From: Streptomyces sp. ISL-10
GTDB lineage: Bacteria; Actinomycetota; Actinomycetes; Streptomycetales; Streptomycetaceae
Reading direction: 5' to 3'
NCBI RefSeq assembly: GCF_018614575.1
Contig: NZ_JAGGOJ010000004.1
Location: forward strand, 20,323 to 84,322
Length of the DNA stretch: 64,000 bases
Position 1 is the stretch's first letter. Each line of letters opens with the position of its first letter. The notes below the pieces were generated by a model. It saw nothing but the letters and a program-made list of their open reading frames with translations, was not told where the DNA came from and made no database searches. Below, one piece after another: positions 47,020 through 54,443 of this stretch. The position numbers were made by a program, and so were the translations under genes.

Positions 47020-47688
47020 GTGGACGCTTGGGACGCTCACGCCGCCCAACGCCTGGCAGAGGGCCCACTACGCCCCCTCGACCCGCCCGCTCGGATGGAG
47101 TGGACACAGCGCCCCGGCATCGGTCCCGGCGCCGAGATCCTCGGCGATGACCTGGCAGGGCGACGCGTCGTGGAACTGGGCTGCGGACCCGGCCACAACG
47201 CTGCTCATCTGACCAGCCTCGGCGCGAAGGTCACCGGAGTGGACCGCTCGAAGGGGCAGATCCAACGGGCGTGCGCCCACTACGGACACCACGGGACCGA
47301 GTTCGTCCACTCCCGCGCGCTGGGCTACCTCACCCGGGAGAGCGAACGCCTGGACGCCATCGTCTCTGTCTTCGGAGCGATCGGCCTGGACGAACCGTCG
47401 AAGCTACTCGGCGCCTGCTCACGCAGCCTCGGACGCAAGGGCGTGCTCGCCTTCTCGGTACCTCACCCGCAGCGCACCGGCACCATCCCCGTCAGTCCCC
47501 GCACCCACGACCGCATGACGTCGCTGGACGGAACCGCCGCCACGGTCGACCGGTGGGACATCGACCCGGCCGCTTGGGTGCGCGCGGTCAACCGCGCCGG
47601 ACTGCTGATCACCGGAGTGCACAACCTGTTCGCCCCGGCTGACGCTCGCTGGCCGACCACCTTGCTCATCACCGCACGGAAGCCCTGA
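47020..47688 (+). CDS. SAM-dependent class I methyltransferase (cargo)
   Basis: A 222-residue methyltransferase. Motif I is VVELGCGPGHNAAHL (50-64), the acidic partner VTGVDRSKGQI, and the post-motif region SERLDAIVSVFGAIGLDE. The C-terminus has GLLITGVHNLFAPADARW. Substrate unknown. The GTG at 47020 begins one base after the upstream stop TGA, so the kinase-like and methyltransferase genes are translationally coupled and should act together. Confidence 0.85.
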   Translation: MDAWDAHAAQRLAEGPLRPLDPPARMEWTQRPGIGPGAEILGDDLAGRRVVELGCGPGHNAAHLTSLGAKVTGVDRSKGQIQRACAHYGHHGTEFVHSRALGYLTRESERLDAIVSVFGAIGLDEPSKLLGACSRSLGRKGVLAFSVPHPQRTGTIPVSPRTHDRMTSLDGTAATVDRWDIDPAAWVRAVNRAGLLITGVHNLFAPADARWPTTLLITARKP

Positions 47689-47714
47689 CACCCGACCGAA
47701 CCCGGGAGGCACCG

Positions 47715-48260
47715 ATGCACGAACCCCCGTTCCTGCTGTTAGACATCGACGGCGTCTTCATCCCGTTCCCCGGACCGGACGGCGCCACCCCCGCTACCCA
47801 CCCCCGCCACACGGTCACCACTGACGACGTGGCCAAGCCGTTCGATGTCTGGCTCAACCCGAACCACGGCAAGCTCATCACCGACGCCATCGGCACCGGT
47901 CTGGTCCGGCCCGTGTGGTGCACGAGTTGGCGGGCCGATGCCCGCCGCGTCATCGCCCCGCTGATGGGCCTGCCCGACTTCGAGCACATCGAGCTGCCCA
48001 ACCTGCCGATCAAGACCAGCCACCCTGACGGCTACCTGTGGAAGCGCAACCACGTCGCGGACTGGCTCGCTACGGCTCCGGCCGTGTGGATCGATGACGA
48101 CTTCACTCGCCTCGACCACCAGTGGGCGGCCGACCGTAGCGCGTTCGGAAACCCCACCCTGCTCATCGAGCCCGACCCGCACGAGGGCATCCAGCCCGAG
48201 CACATCGCGACCGCTCTGGAGTGGGCCACCGCCCTCGTATCCACAAGGGAGGCGGCTTGA
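47715..48260 (+). CDS. HAD-superfamily hydrolase-like protein
   Basis: A 181-residue protein with HAD motifs: LLLDIDGVF (Asp10 and Asp12), VWCTSW (Thr70), a lysine at 100 or 110, and VWIDDDFTRLD (Asp127-129). It has no obvious cap and is close to the small HAD proteins often annotated as hypothetical in Streptomyces. Likely a phosphatase of a small molecule or phosphoprotein. It follows the methyltransferase by 26 bp and overlaps the next start as TGATG. Confidence 0.8.
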   Translation: MHEPPFLLLDIDGVFIPFPGPDGATPATHPRHTVTTDDVAKPFDVWLNPNHGKLITDAIGTGLVRPVWCTSWRADARRVIAPLMGLPDFEHIELPNLPIKTSHPDGYLWKRNHVADWLATAPAVWIDDDFTRLDHQWAADRSAFGNPTLLIEPDPHEGIQPEHIATALEWATALVSTREAA

Positions 48261-48445
48261 TGTCGGCTCGACATGCGGCACCTCCGGACCGTGACCGACT
48301 GGGCGCAGTCCTCACCGCGAGTTGGGCTGTGCTCCACCTGCTCGGCTTCGCGACGCTCGGCCTGCTCCTCCATGAGCGTCCGGCTGTCGCCGACCAGGCG
48401 ACTCCCTCGGAATCTGTTTCGGACTCGGAGCCTGCACCCGCCTGA
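48260..48445 (+). CDS. Small membrane peptide of the cargo
   Basis: A 61-residue protein, ATG overlapping the HAD gene stop (TGATG). It has one hydrophobic helix (VLTASWAVLHLLGFATLGLLL) flanked by a basic N-terminus and an acidic C-terminus (ADQATPSESVSDSEPAPA). Topology N-in is predicted. No family recognised. Tight coupling suggests that it anchors or partners the soluble proteins of the cargo. Confidence 0.6.
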   Translation: MSARHAAPPDRDRLGAVLTASWAVLHLLGFATLGLLLHERPAVADQATPSESVSDSEPAPA

Positions 48446-48574
48446 CCTGCTGCGCTCGGTGCCGTTCAGCCTGCCCTGCGCCCCTGTACGGGCCCCTCTC
48501 GCCCATGGTGGAGGCTGGCCAGCTCGGGGGCGTTCGAGCCTCTCAGGCGGGCACACAGGCCCGGACATGACGAC

Positions 48575-48598
48575 GGCCCCCGGGGTATCCCGAGGGCC
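48575..48598. terminator. Hairpin between cargo and resolvase gene
   Basis: GGCCCCCGGG (48575-48584) pairs with CCCGAGGGCC (48589-48598) with one mismatch and a GTAT loop. It lies between convergent genes and can end both. Confidence 0.7.
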
Positions 48599-48622
48599 TG
48601 TCTTCGTAGCTGTGCGCCTGTC

Positions 48623-49210
48623 TCAGGCGCTCTCTCCGAGATGGCGGTAAAGGGTGGCTCGGGAGATCCCGAGCGCCTTGGCGATGGCGCTCACGCTCTC
48701 GCCCTTCGCCTTCCTGGCACGGGCCACGGTGAGCACGTCCTCATCGACCACGGACGGCCGTCCACCGGTACGCCCCTGTGCCTTGGCTGCGTCCAGTCCT
48801 GCGCGGGTGCGCTCCTTGATGAGGCTGCGTTCGAACTCCGCCATGGCTCCGACCACCTGAAGCATGAGACGGCCGTCTGCCGTACCGGGGTCGATGTTGG
48901 CCAGTGCACCCGTGAGCACCTTGAACCCGATGCCCCGCTCACGAAGGGTGTCGACCATGGTCACAAGGTCGATGAGGGAGCGGGCGAACCGGTCCAGCTT
49001 CCACACGCACAGGGTGTCGCCAGGGCGGGCGTAGTCGAGTGCGGCCGTCAGCTCTGGCCGGTCGGTGTTCTTGCCCGATGCCTTGTCCTCGAAGATCCGG
49101 GCGCAGCCTGCGGCCGTCAGTGCGTCGCGCTGGAGCTGTGCTTCCTGGTCATCGGTGGAGACGCGGGCGTAACCGATGAGCTGCCCCGTGGGCGTGATGA
49201 TCTCTGCCAT
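48623..49210 (-). CDS. Serine resolvase/invertase (small serine recombinase)
   Basis: A 195-residue recombinase of the Tn3 resolvase/Hin/Gin class. The catalytic domain starts LIGYARVSTDDQ with Ser18, continues VWKLDRFARSL and AEFERSLIKERTRAGL (long E helix), and ends with a C-terminal helix-turn-helix, VSAIAKALGISRATLYRHL. Its ATG lies 5 bp from an array of inverted CGTCTC/GAGACG sites that looks like its res or crossover locus. It may resolve multimers of the excised circle or invert a segment. Confidence 0.92.
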   Translation of the reverse strand: MAEIITPTGQLIGYARVSTDDQEAQLQRDALTAAGCARIFEDKASGKNTDRPELTAALDYARPGDTLCVWKLDRFARSLIDLVTMVDTLRERGIGFKVLTGALANIDPGTADGRLMLQVVGAMAEFERSLIKERTRAGLDAAKAQGRTGGRPSVVDEDVLTVARARKAKGESVSAIAKALGISRATLYRHLGESA

Positions 49211-49215
49211 GGCCC

Positions 49216-49342
49216 GACTGTCTCAGAACTCGTCTCAAAAGGTCAAGCCTGAGGCGGAGGTTTCGAGACGGGTTTTGAACAGGGTTGCGGCCCCTTCCGG
49301 GGTGCTTCTCATTTCGTCTCACAAACCTTGGTTTTCGAGACG
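49216..49342. promoter_or_regulatory. res-like array of CGTCTC/GAGACG sites upstream of the resolvase
   Basis: Four good copies lie in alternate orientation: CGTCTCAAAA (49231-49240), TTTCGAGACG (49261-49270), CGTCTCACAAA (49315-49325) and TTTTCGAGACG (49332-49342), plus a partial copy at 49219-49226. The last pair makes a 28-bp site (49315-49342), mismatched at only two symmetric pairs and the centre, which matches the length of resolvase site I. The 49231-49270 pair spans 40 bp. This is the site layout of resolvase loci, next to the gene. Confidence 0.7.
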
Positions 49343-49346
49343 CCTG

Positions 49347-49640
49347 TTACTGGTCACGCTGTGCCACGGTCGGAGCGGGTGAGGCGGAGACGAGTAGTGG
49401 CCCGGCTGCCTTGCTCCAGGACTCGCCATGAGACAGGGCCGACTGTCCCTCGGTGCGCAGGTCTGCGACTACGGGCGCGAGGAAGGTCTCTCGCCAGTGC
49501 TGCACTGAATCGGCAGTCATACCGCTGCCCTCGATCACGGCCCCGATCCTTGCTTCGAGTATCGCTGCGCCCTCTTGTGCATCGGGCCCGGTCCACTCAT
49601 CCGCGTGCTCGCCTGCCAGCATCCAAGTCATCTTGATCAT
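49347..49640 (-). CDS. Small unrecognised element protein
   Basis: A 97-residue protein starting at ATG 49640 (MIKMTWMLAGEHADEW). It is acidic, with helical character (EGAAILEARIGAVIEGSGM) and no known motif. The frame is open further upstream but that part is low-quality. It starts 5 bases before the res-like array on the other side, so the array could also serve as its terminator-distal boundary. A role is not apparent. Confidence 0.5.
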   Translation of the reverse strand: MIKMTWMLAGEHADEWTGPDAQEGAAILEARIGAVIEGSGMTADSVQHWRETFLAPVVADLRTEGQSALSHGESWSKAAGPLLVSASPAPTVAQRDQ

Positions 49641-49807
49641 GGCCGCATCGTAGGGGCGTCGGTGGAACCTGCCGACGGCGGAAGGGTGGGGGTATGACCC
49701 CCTGGAGGGGCCTTGCCCGACCGCCGTGTCTTGGCGGCTCAAATCCTGCCACGGTTCTGGGGTCCGTTTGAGAGGCGCCTCACATGCGATGACCTGGGCC
49801 TTTACCC

Positions 49808-49823
49808 CTGTAGGGCTGTAGGT
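49808..49823 (+). promoter_or_regulatory. Tandem CTGTAGG sites before the winged-helix gene
   Basis: CTGTAGGG (49808-49815) is followed by CTGTAGGT (49816-49823), an 8-bp tandem repeat, 31 bp before the ATG at 49855 and its GGAGAAGGG ribosome site. It could be an operator overlapping a promoter. Confidence 0.45.
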
Positions 49824-49854
49824 TTTGGAATCCTTTTGAGTCTTCGGAGAAGGG

Positions 49855-50523
49855 ATGCCCGAGATCCAGGAACACGTATGGCGTCGTGCGCTGGTGCGCT
49901 CGGACATGAAGCACGCGGAGAAGTTGGTCGGCGTCGCCATGGCGTTGTACGCGGACTACGAGACGGGCGAGAACGTGTGCCCGTCCAACGGGACGATCGC
50001 CAGGGAACTCGGCTACGGCGGGAAGGCTCCAGAGCAGACGGTCAACAAGATCGTCGGCAGGCTGCGTAAGGCCGGCTGGCTCACGAAGACGGGCAAGGTG
50101 CCGGACGGTCCGGTGATCTACCGGCTCACGTTGCCGAAGCAGGGGGGTATGGCTGAGGAGCCATACAACCTACATACCTTCAAGAGCGACGGCGGTAGGA
50201 GTGAGCAGCCACCGGCGAAGAGCAAGCCGGTAGGCGAAGAGCGGCCCCCGGCAGGGGGCCGACAGAGCGAAGGCGAAGAGCGCAAGCGGCCAGCGAAGGT
50301 GGGCCGCGTAAGCGGCCCCCAGAAGGAAGACGAAGGGGCTGGCTCCCCTGGGGGGCCTTCGGCCCCCACCTTGTCCTTCGTAGACCTTGGCAAGGTCAAG
50401 CAAGAGGAACAGCGTCGACGCTGGTTCGGAGACGCGTACGCAGCTCCCCTGCCGGTGGACTTCGACTACGACGGCTTGACCGGCCGGCTCCAAGAAGCAG
50501 GGCAAGAGCCGCCGCCCTTCTGA
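49855..50523 (+). CDS. Winged-helix (HTH_36-type) element protein
   Basis: A 222-residue protein whose first 100 residues form a winged helix: MKHAEKLVGVAMALYADYET, CPSNGTIARELGYGGKAPEQTVNKIVGRLRKAGWL (recognition helix and wing). Such domains occur in phage and plasmid replication or excision-control proteins. The rest is low-complexity charged sequence (EERPPAGGRQSEGEERKRP). It may be a replication or excision factor of the element, but this is inferred from fold and place only. It is convergent with the integrase gene. Confidence 0.7.
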   Translation: MPEIQEHVWRRALVRSDMKHAEKLVGVAMALYADYETGENVCPSNGTIARELGYGGKAPEQTVNKIVGRLRKAGWLTKTGKVPDGPVIYRLTLPKQGGMAEEPYNLHTFKSDGGRSEQPPAKSKPVGEERPPAGGRQSEGEERKRPAKVGRVSGPQKEDEGAGSPGGPSAPTLSFVDLGKVKQEEQRRRWFGDAYAAPLPVDFDYDGLTGRLQEAGQEPPPF

Positions 50524-50537
50524 TCCGGCATGACGAA

Positions 50538-50563
50538 GCCCCGCCCTCTGGTGAGAGCGGGGC
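50538..50563. terminator. Hairpin between the winged-helix gene and the integrase
   Basis: GCCCCGC (50538-50544) pairs with GCGGGGC (50557-50563), extended inside by CTCT/GAGA. It lies between two convergent genes. Confidence 0.7.
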
Positions 50564-50577
50564 CAGTCGAGCGAGCG

Positions 50578-52218
50578 CTACGCGACGTGCTCAGCGGCGA
50601 AGCCGCGCACTCGGTCGTGAAGGTTCCTCGGGAGCAGGAGCTCAACCCTCCCGAGCGTGTGTCGCACCGTTCCTTCGGTTGCGCCGATCTCTGCCAAGGG
50701 GAGTGCCCACGGGAGTTCCTCCCTGTGGACGATCGCCTTCACGCCTGCCTCGCGGAGCTCCTTGTTCTTCTCTACCGAGGAGGAGAGCTCTGCCCACCTG
50801 TCCGCGTACGTCTGGCCGGTCGGGATCTCCTCCCACCTGTCCGGCACTACGGGCATGGCGGAGAGTGCCTCGCGCTTCGCTTCGAGCCGGAGGTATTCCT
50901 CCCGGTACTCCTTCTTACCGAGCTCGGAGGAGTAGAGCCCTGCCTCGCGGTCCTCGCGGAGTTCGGCCAGGGCGCGCGTCACCTCGGCCACGTCTTGCGT
51001 GTGGTCGACTCCGGGGCGGAAGGTCCGGCGGATGATCTGAGCGTGGCCCACGGCTCGGAGGAACGCCTCCTCGATGGCCTCCTCCAAATGCTTGGCTTGG
51101 ATGGCTTCGTTCTGTCCGCACTCGGCACCGGAGATGTTCCGGGAGCTGCACCGGTAGTACATCGCCGTCCTTCCGTTGTTCCGGTAGAGGGGACGGCCGC
51201 AGACACAGAACGCCACACGCAGGAGCGGGCTCCTGTCGTAGCGGTGCCCGGCGTTCGGTCGAGAGTTCTCCGTGAGCTTCGCTTGAAGCTGGTCCCACTC
51301 CTTCTTACTGAGGAGCGGCTCCGCCCGCTGGAGCGGGAGCCCTTCGGCGTCCCGTACGAGACGAGTCCTCTTCTCCTTCGTGCCGTCCGGGAGGGCGATC
51401 TCCTCGGTCATCTCGACTCGACCGAGGAGTGTGTGAGAGCGGAGCATCTTGGTCAGGTTGCCGACGCGCCAGAGAGCGCCCTTCGGTTCCTTCCCTGCCC
51501 GGATGCGCTGAGCGTCCAGTGAGCTCGGAACCTTCTCCTCGTTCAGCCAGCGGCACACGGCGTTGATGGCGTGCCCCTCCTCGACGATGCGTCGGACGAT
51601 CTCCCGGACGACTCCGGCGGTAGCCGTGCCGTACTCGTCGGGTACGAGCTTCCACCCGTCCCCCTCGGCGTCCTTCTCCGCCCGGTACCCGTACGGCACG
51701 AAGCCGCCTCGCCACCGGCCCGACTTCATCAGGTGCACATACGAGGACTTGGCTCGAAACTTGATCGCTTCGAGCTCTCCCTCTGCGAACGCTGCGATGA
51801 GCTGAAAGAGGATCTTGCCCATCGGCGAGGAGAGGTCGAAGCCGTCCTCTGCTGCCGCGATCTCCTTGTCATGCGTCCCTGCCCAGTCGACAAGCTGAGC
51901 GATGTGCAGGACTCGCCGAGAGATCCGGTCGAGCTTCATGCCGCACAGGATGTCCCACTCATCGACTCGCGAGAGCTCCCATGCGAGGCGCTGTTCTACC
52001 GCGCTCACGTCCTTGCCGATGGTCGACGGGAGCCACTGACCGAGACCCGGTCGCTCCCATGGGGCGATGGCGCCGGAGACGTCTACGTCCTCGACCCATC
52101 CGACGATCGTGTGCCCTCGACTGTCCGCCCATCGTTGGATGGCTACCTTCTGCCGAACGACCGAGGTCGACTCATCCGATGCTCTCGACAGACGCAGCGC
52201 GCCCAGGACCCTTGCCAT
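50578..52218 (-). CDS. int: Large serine recombinase (site-specific integrase)
   Basis: A 546-residue phiC31-class integrase. The catalytic domain begins LGALRLSRASDESTSVVRQ with Ser11, followed by CGMKLDRISRR and the long E helix. The recombinase domain carries GRWRGGFVPYGYR, and a zinc ribbon, FCVCGRPLY ... YYRCSSRN ... ECGQ, lies around 345-385, with a coiled-coil segment later (TRALAELREDREAGLYSSEL). ATG 52218 is 76 bp from the right core. It integrates without host factors and needs a separate directionality factor for excision; none is recognised here. Confidence 0.95.
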   Translation of the reverse strand: MARVLGALRLSRASDESTSVVRQKVAIQRWADSRGHTIVGWVEDVDVSGAIAPWERPGLGQWLPSTIGKDVSAVEQRLAWELSRVDEWDILCGMKLDRISRRVLHIAQLVDWAGTHDKEIAAAEDGFDLSSPMGKILFQLIAAFAEGELEAIKFRAKSSYVHLMKSGRWRGGFVPYGYRAEKDAEGDGWKLVPDEYGTATAGVVREIVRRIVEEGHAINAVCRWLNEEKVPSSLDAQRIRAGKEPKGALWRVGNLTKMLRSHTLLGRVEMTEEIALPDGTKEKRTRLVRDAEGLPLQRAEPLLSKKEWDQLQAKLTENSRPNAGHRYDRSPLLRVAFCVCGRPLYRNNGRTAMYYRCSSRNISGAECGQNEAIQAKHLEEAIEEAFLRAVGHAQIIRRTFRPGVDHTQDVAEVTRALAELREDREAGLYSSELGKKEYREEYLRLEAKREALSAMPVVPDRWEEIPTGQTYADRWAELSSSVEKNKELREAGVKAIVHREELPWALPLAEIGATEGTVRHTLGRVELLLPRNLHDRVRGFAAEHVA

Positions 52219-52268
52219 GTTCCGTGTTCCTCCTGCTCAGGCCAGCACCCTACGTGCTGGCGAACTGG

Positions 52269-52314
52269 GCGGAGTAAGTCCCCCTCCTTGGATGAAGCGC
52301 CCGAATTCTCGGGC
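52269..52314. promoter_or_regulatory. Right attachment site of the element
   Basis: Element arm GCGGAGTAAGT (52269-52279) leads to CTTGGAT and the core GAAGCGC (52294-52300), then chromosomal comM (CCCGAATTCTCG from 52300). The comM codons LDEAPEF are restored. The T at 52293 and TT at 52288-52289 come from the element side and differ from the chromosomal CTGGAC seen at the left end, so the crossover lies within the 7-bp core. Confidence 0.88.
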
Positions 52315-52932
52315 AAGGCCCTGGACGCACTGCGCCAGCCCTTGGAATCAGGGCATGTGGTGGTCGCCAGGAGCGGGGGAGTGGTGCGGCTGCCCGCCCG
52401 GTTCCTGATGGTGCTCGCGGCCAACCCCTGTCCCTGCGGGCGGCACACGCTGCTGGGGGTGGGCTGCGAATGCCCCTCGTCCGTGATCCGGCGGTATCAG
52501 GCCCGGCTGTCCGGGCCGCTGCTGGACCGCGTCGACCTGCGGATCGAGGTCGAGCCGGTGAGCCGCTCCGACCTGCTCGGTCACGGGACGGGCGGTGAGT
52601 CCACGGCGACCGTCGCCGACCGTGTCCTGGAAGCCAGGCAGCGGGCCGCGGCCCGTCTGGAGGGCACTCCGTGGACCGTCAACAGCGAGGTGCCCGGCCA
52701 TGAACTGCGCACCAGGTGGACCGTGGCGCCCGGCGCGCTGGGCGCGGCCGAGCGGGACGTCGAGCGCGGGCTGCTGACGGCACGCGGCCTCGACCGGGTG
52801 CTGCGCATCGCGTGGACGATCGCCGACCTCGCGGGCCGGGACCGGCCCGAGGCCCAGGACGTCGCCCTCGCCCTCGAACTGCGCACCGGGATCGCCAGAG
52901 GCGTCCCGGCGGCAGCGGGGGCGGTGCGATGA
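52288..52932 (+). pseudogene. comM: comM/yifB Mg-chelatase-like gene, 3' part
   Basis: The frame resumes LDEAPEFSGKALDALRQPLE, then VLAANPCPCGRHT (ATPase sensor region with the zinc-like Cys pair), RLSGPLLDRVDLRIEVEPV and LRIAWTIADLAGRDRPEAQD, and ends normally at 52932. It has no start codon of its own. Together with 42687-43673 it makes a complete ComM of about 540 residues. Its last bases overlap the dprA start. Confidence 0.94.
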
Positions 52933-54203
52933 CGGGCGCGGGACCGGGGGATGGCAGCGGGGACGGCGCGGTGACGGGTGTGGGAGGCCCGGACGGCATC
53001 CGCGGCATCGTGGGTGACGACGCTCCTCCGAGTGTGCGGCACACCGGCAACGAGGCGGAGCGGGTGGCGCGTTCGGCGCTGACGCAGATCCTGGAGCCTG
53101 GTGACGAGAAGGGCGGCCGCTGGCTGCGGGAGTTCGGCGCCCAGGGGCTGCTGAGCCTGCTGACGGCGGGCGCGTACGAGAAGGGGGCGCTGCCGGGTGC
53201 CACCGAGCGCCGGGTGACCGGGCTGCGGGCCCGCGCCGCCGGCGTCGTGCCGGGGGAGCGGCTGGACGCGATCCGCGCGCTCGGGGGCAGATTCGTCATA
53301 CCGGGCGACACGGAGTGGCCGACCCAGCTCGACGACCTCGGCGACGCCCGCCCGGTCGGCCTGTGGGTGCGCGGTCGGCCCGACCTGCGTGCCTGGGCGC
53401 TGCGCTCGGTGGCCGTGGTCGGGGCCCGGGCCTGCACTCCGTACGGGGCGCACGTGTCGGGCTCGCTGGCGACGGGGCTCGCCGAACGGGGCTGGGTCGT
53501 GGTGTCCGGGGCGGCCTTCGGGGTCGACGGCGCGGCGCATCGGGGCGCGCTCGCCGCCGGCGGAGCCACCATCGCCGTACTCGCCTGCGGCGTCGACGTG
53601 GCCTATCCGCCCGGTCACCTGGAGTTGATCAAGCGCATTGCGCAGCAGGGGCTTGTCATCGGGGAGTTGCCGCCGGGCGACCATCCCACCCCCAGCAGAT
53701 TCGTCCTCCGGAACAGGGTGATCGCCGCGCTCAGCCGGGGCACCGTCGTCGTCGAGGCGGAACACCGCAGCGGGTCCCTGGTCACCGCCCGCAGGGCGCA
53801 GCAGCTCGGGCGCCTCACGATGGGTGTCCCCGGCCCCGTGACCAGCGGCCTCTCGGCGGGGGTGCACGAGCTGCTGCGCGGCGAGGCCGTGCTCGTCACC
53901 GACGCCGCCGAAGTGATCGAGCTGGTGGGTGACATGGGCGATCTCGCGCCCGAGCGCACCGGCCCGGTCCTGCCCAGGGACCTGCTCGACCCCGGTAGCA
54001 GACAGGTGCTGGAGGCGCTGCCCGCGCAGCGCGTCGCGATCACCGGCAGCGAGGTGGCCCGTCGCGCCGCCGTCCCGGACGACGATGCGCTCGGCAGGCT
54101 GTACGAACTGCACTCGCTGGGCTTCGTCGAACGGTGCGGGGAGGGATGGAAGTTGACGACGGGCGCGATCCGCGGTTCGAACGCGCGGCGAGGCGGTGCT
54201 TGA
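52929..54203 (+). CDS. dprA: DNA-processing protein DprA
   Basis: DprA loads RecA on single-stranded DNA during transformation and repair. The 424-residue protein has the Rossmann-like DprA fold: ELGDxRPVGLWVRGRPDL, VAVVGARACTPYGAHVSG, GWVVVSGAAFGVDGAAHRGALAAGG, SRFVLRNRVIAALSRGTVVVEA, and a C-terminal winged helix. It overlaps comM by 4 bases. Because the comM promoter now lies 10 kb away across the element, dprA must rely on a promoter at or beyond the right end of the element. Confidence 0.93.
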   Translation: MTGAGPGDGSGDGAVTGVGGPDGIRGIVGDDAPPSVRHTGNEAERVARSALTQILEPGDEKGGRWLREFGAQGLLSLLTAGAYEKGALPGATERRVTGLRARAAGVVPGERLDAIRALGGRFVIPGDTEWPTQLDDLGDARPVGLWVRGRPDLRAWALRSVAVVGARACTPYGAHVSGSLATGLAERGWVVVSGAAFGVDGAAHRGALAAGGATIAVLACGVDVAYPPGHLELIKRIAQQGLVIGELPPGDHPTPSRFVLRNRVIAALSRGTVVVEAEHRSGSLVTARRAQQLGRLTMGVPGPVTSGLSAGVHELLRGEAVLVTDAAEVIELVGDMGDLAPERTGPVLPRDLLDPGSRQVLEALPAQRVAITGSEVARRAAVPDDDALGRLYELHSLGFVERCGEGWKLTTGAIRGSNARRGGA

Positions 54204-54443
54204 CCTGGCGCATTCGGGTGAAAAGGTGAAGGCGATGACCTTCGGAGTCCCGTGCGTGATGCCTGAGGGGCCGGTGCGCTGGGCATCGGCCCCGAATCGA
54301 AGGTGTGGACGAGGGCGAATACCCGGGCAGGTTCCTTCCGCTTCCCTCGCCCACCGCGACGGCGTAGTCACGCTACGCTCACCGGGTTCCGGCCTCGGCC
54401 GCCCCTCCCCGCCCCCTCACAGCAGAACGGCTCAAGGCAACGC

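Larger units (their letters stand above)
43668..52300. mobile_element. Integrative element of about 8.6 kb in comM, large serine integrase type
   Basis: The boundaries are the 7-bp core GAAGCGC at 43668-43674 and 52294-52300. Removing one copy and the sequence between restores an open comM reading FLDEAPEFSG. Contents, left to right: NsdA-like regulator (-), five cargo genes (+), serine resolvase (-) with a res-like array, a 97-residue unknown (-), winged-helix protein (+), and large serine integrase (-). No relaxase, FtsK/Tra translocase or replication initiator that I recognise is present, so it is probably a mobilizable or trimmed element and not a full AICE. Confidence 0.93.

Noticed and set aside
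49641..49940. Longer form of the 97-residue reverse-strand protein (197 residues)
   Set aside because: The upstream part overlaps the start of the winged-helix gene and its promoter repeats and looks non-coding; ATG 49640 is better.
51571..52287. Upstream open frame leading into the comM 3' part
   Set aside because: It is antisense to the integrase gene and shows no comM similarity before the core at 52294, so it does not give the 3' fragment a native start.
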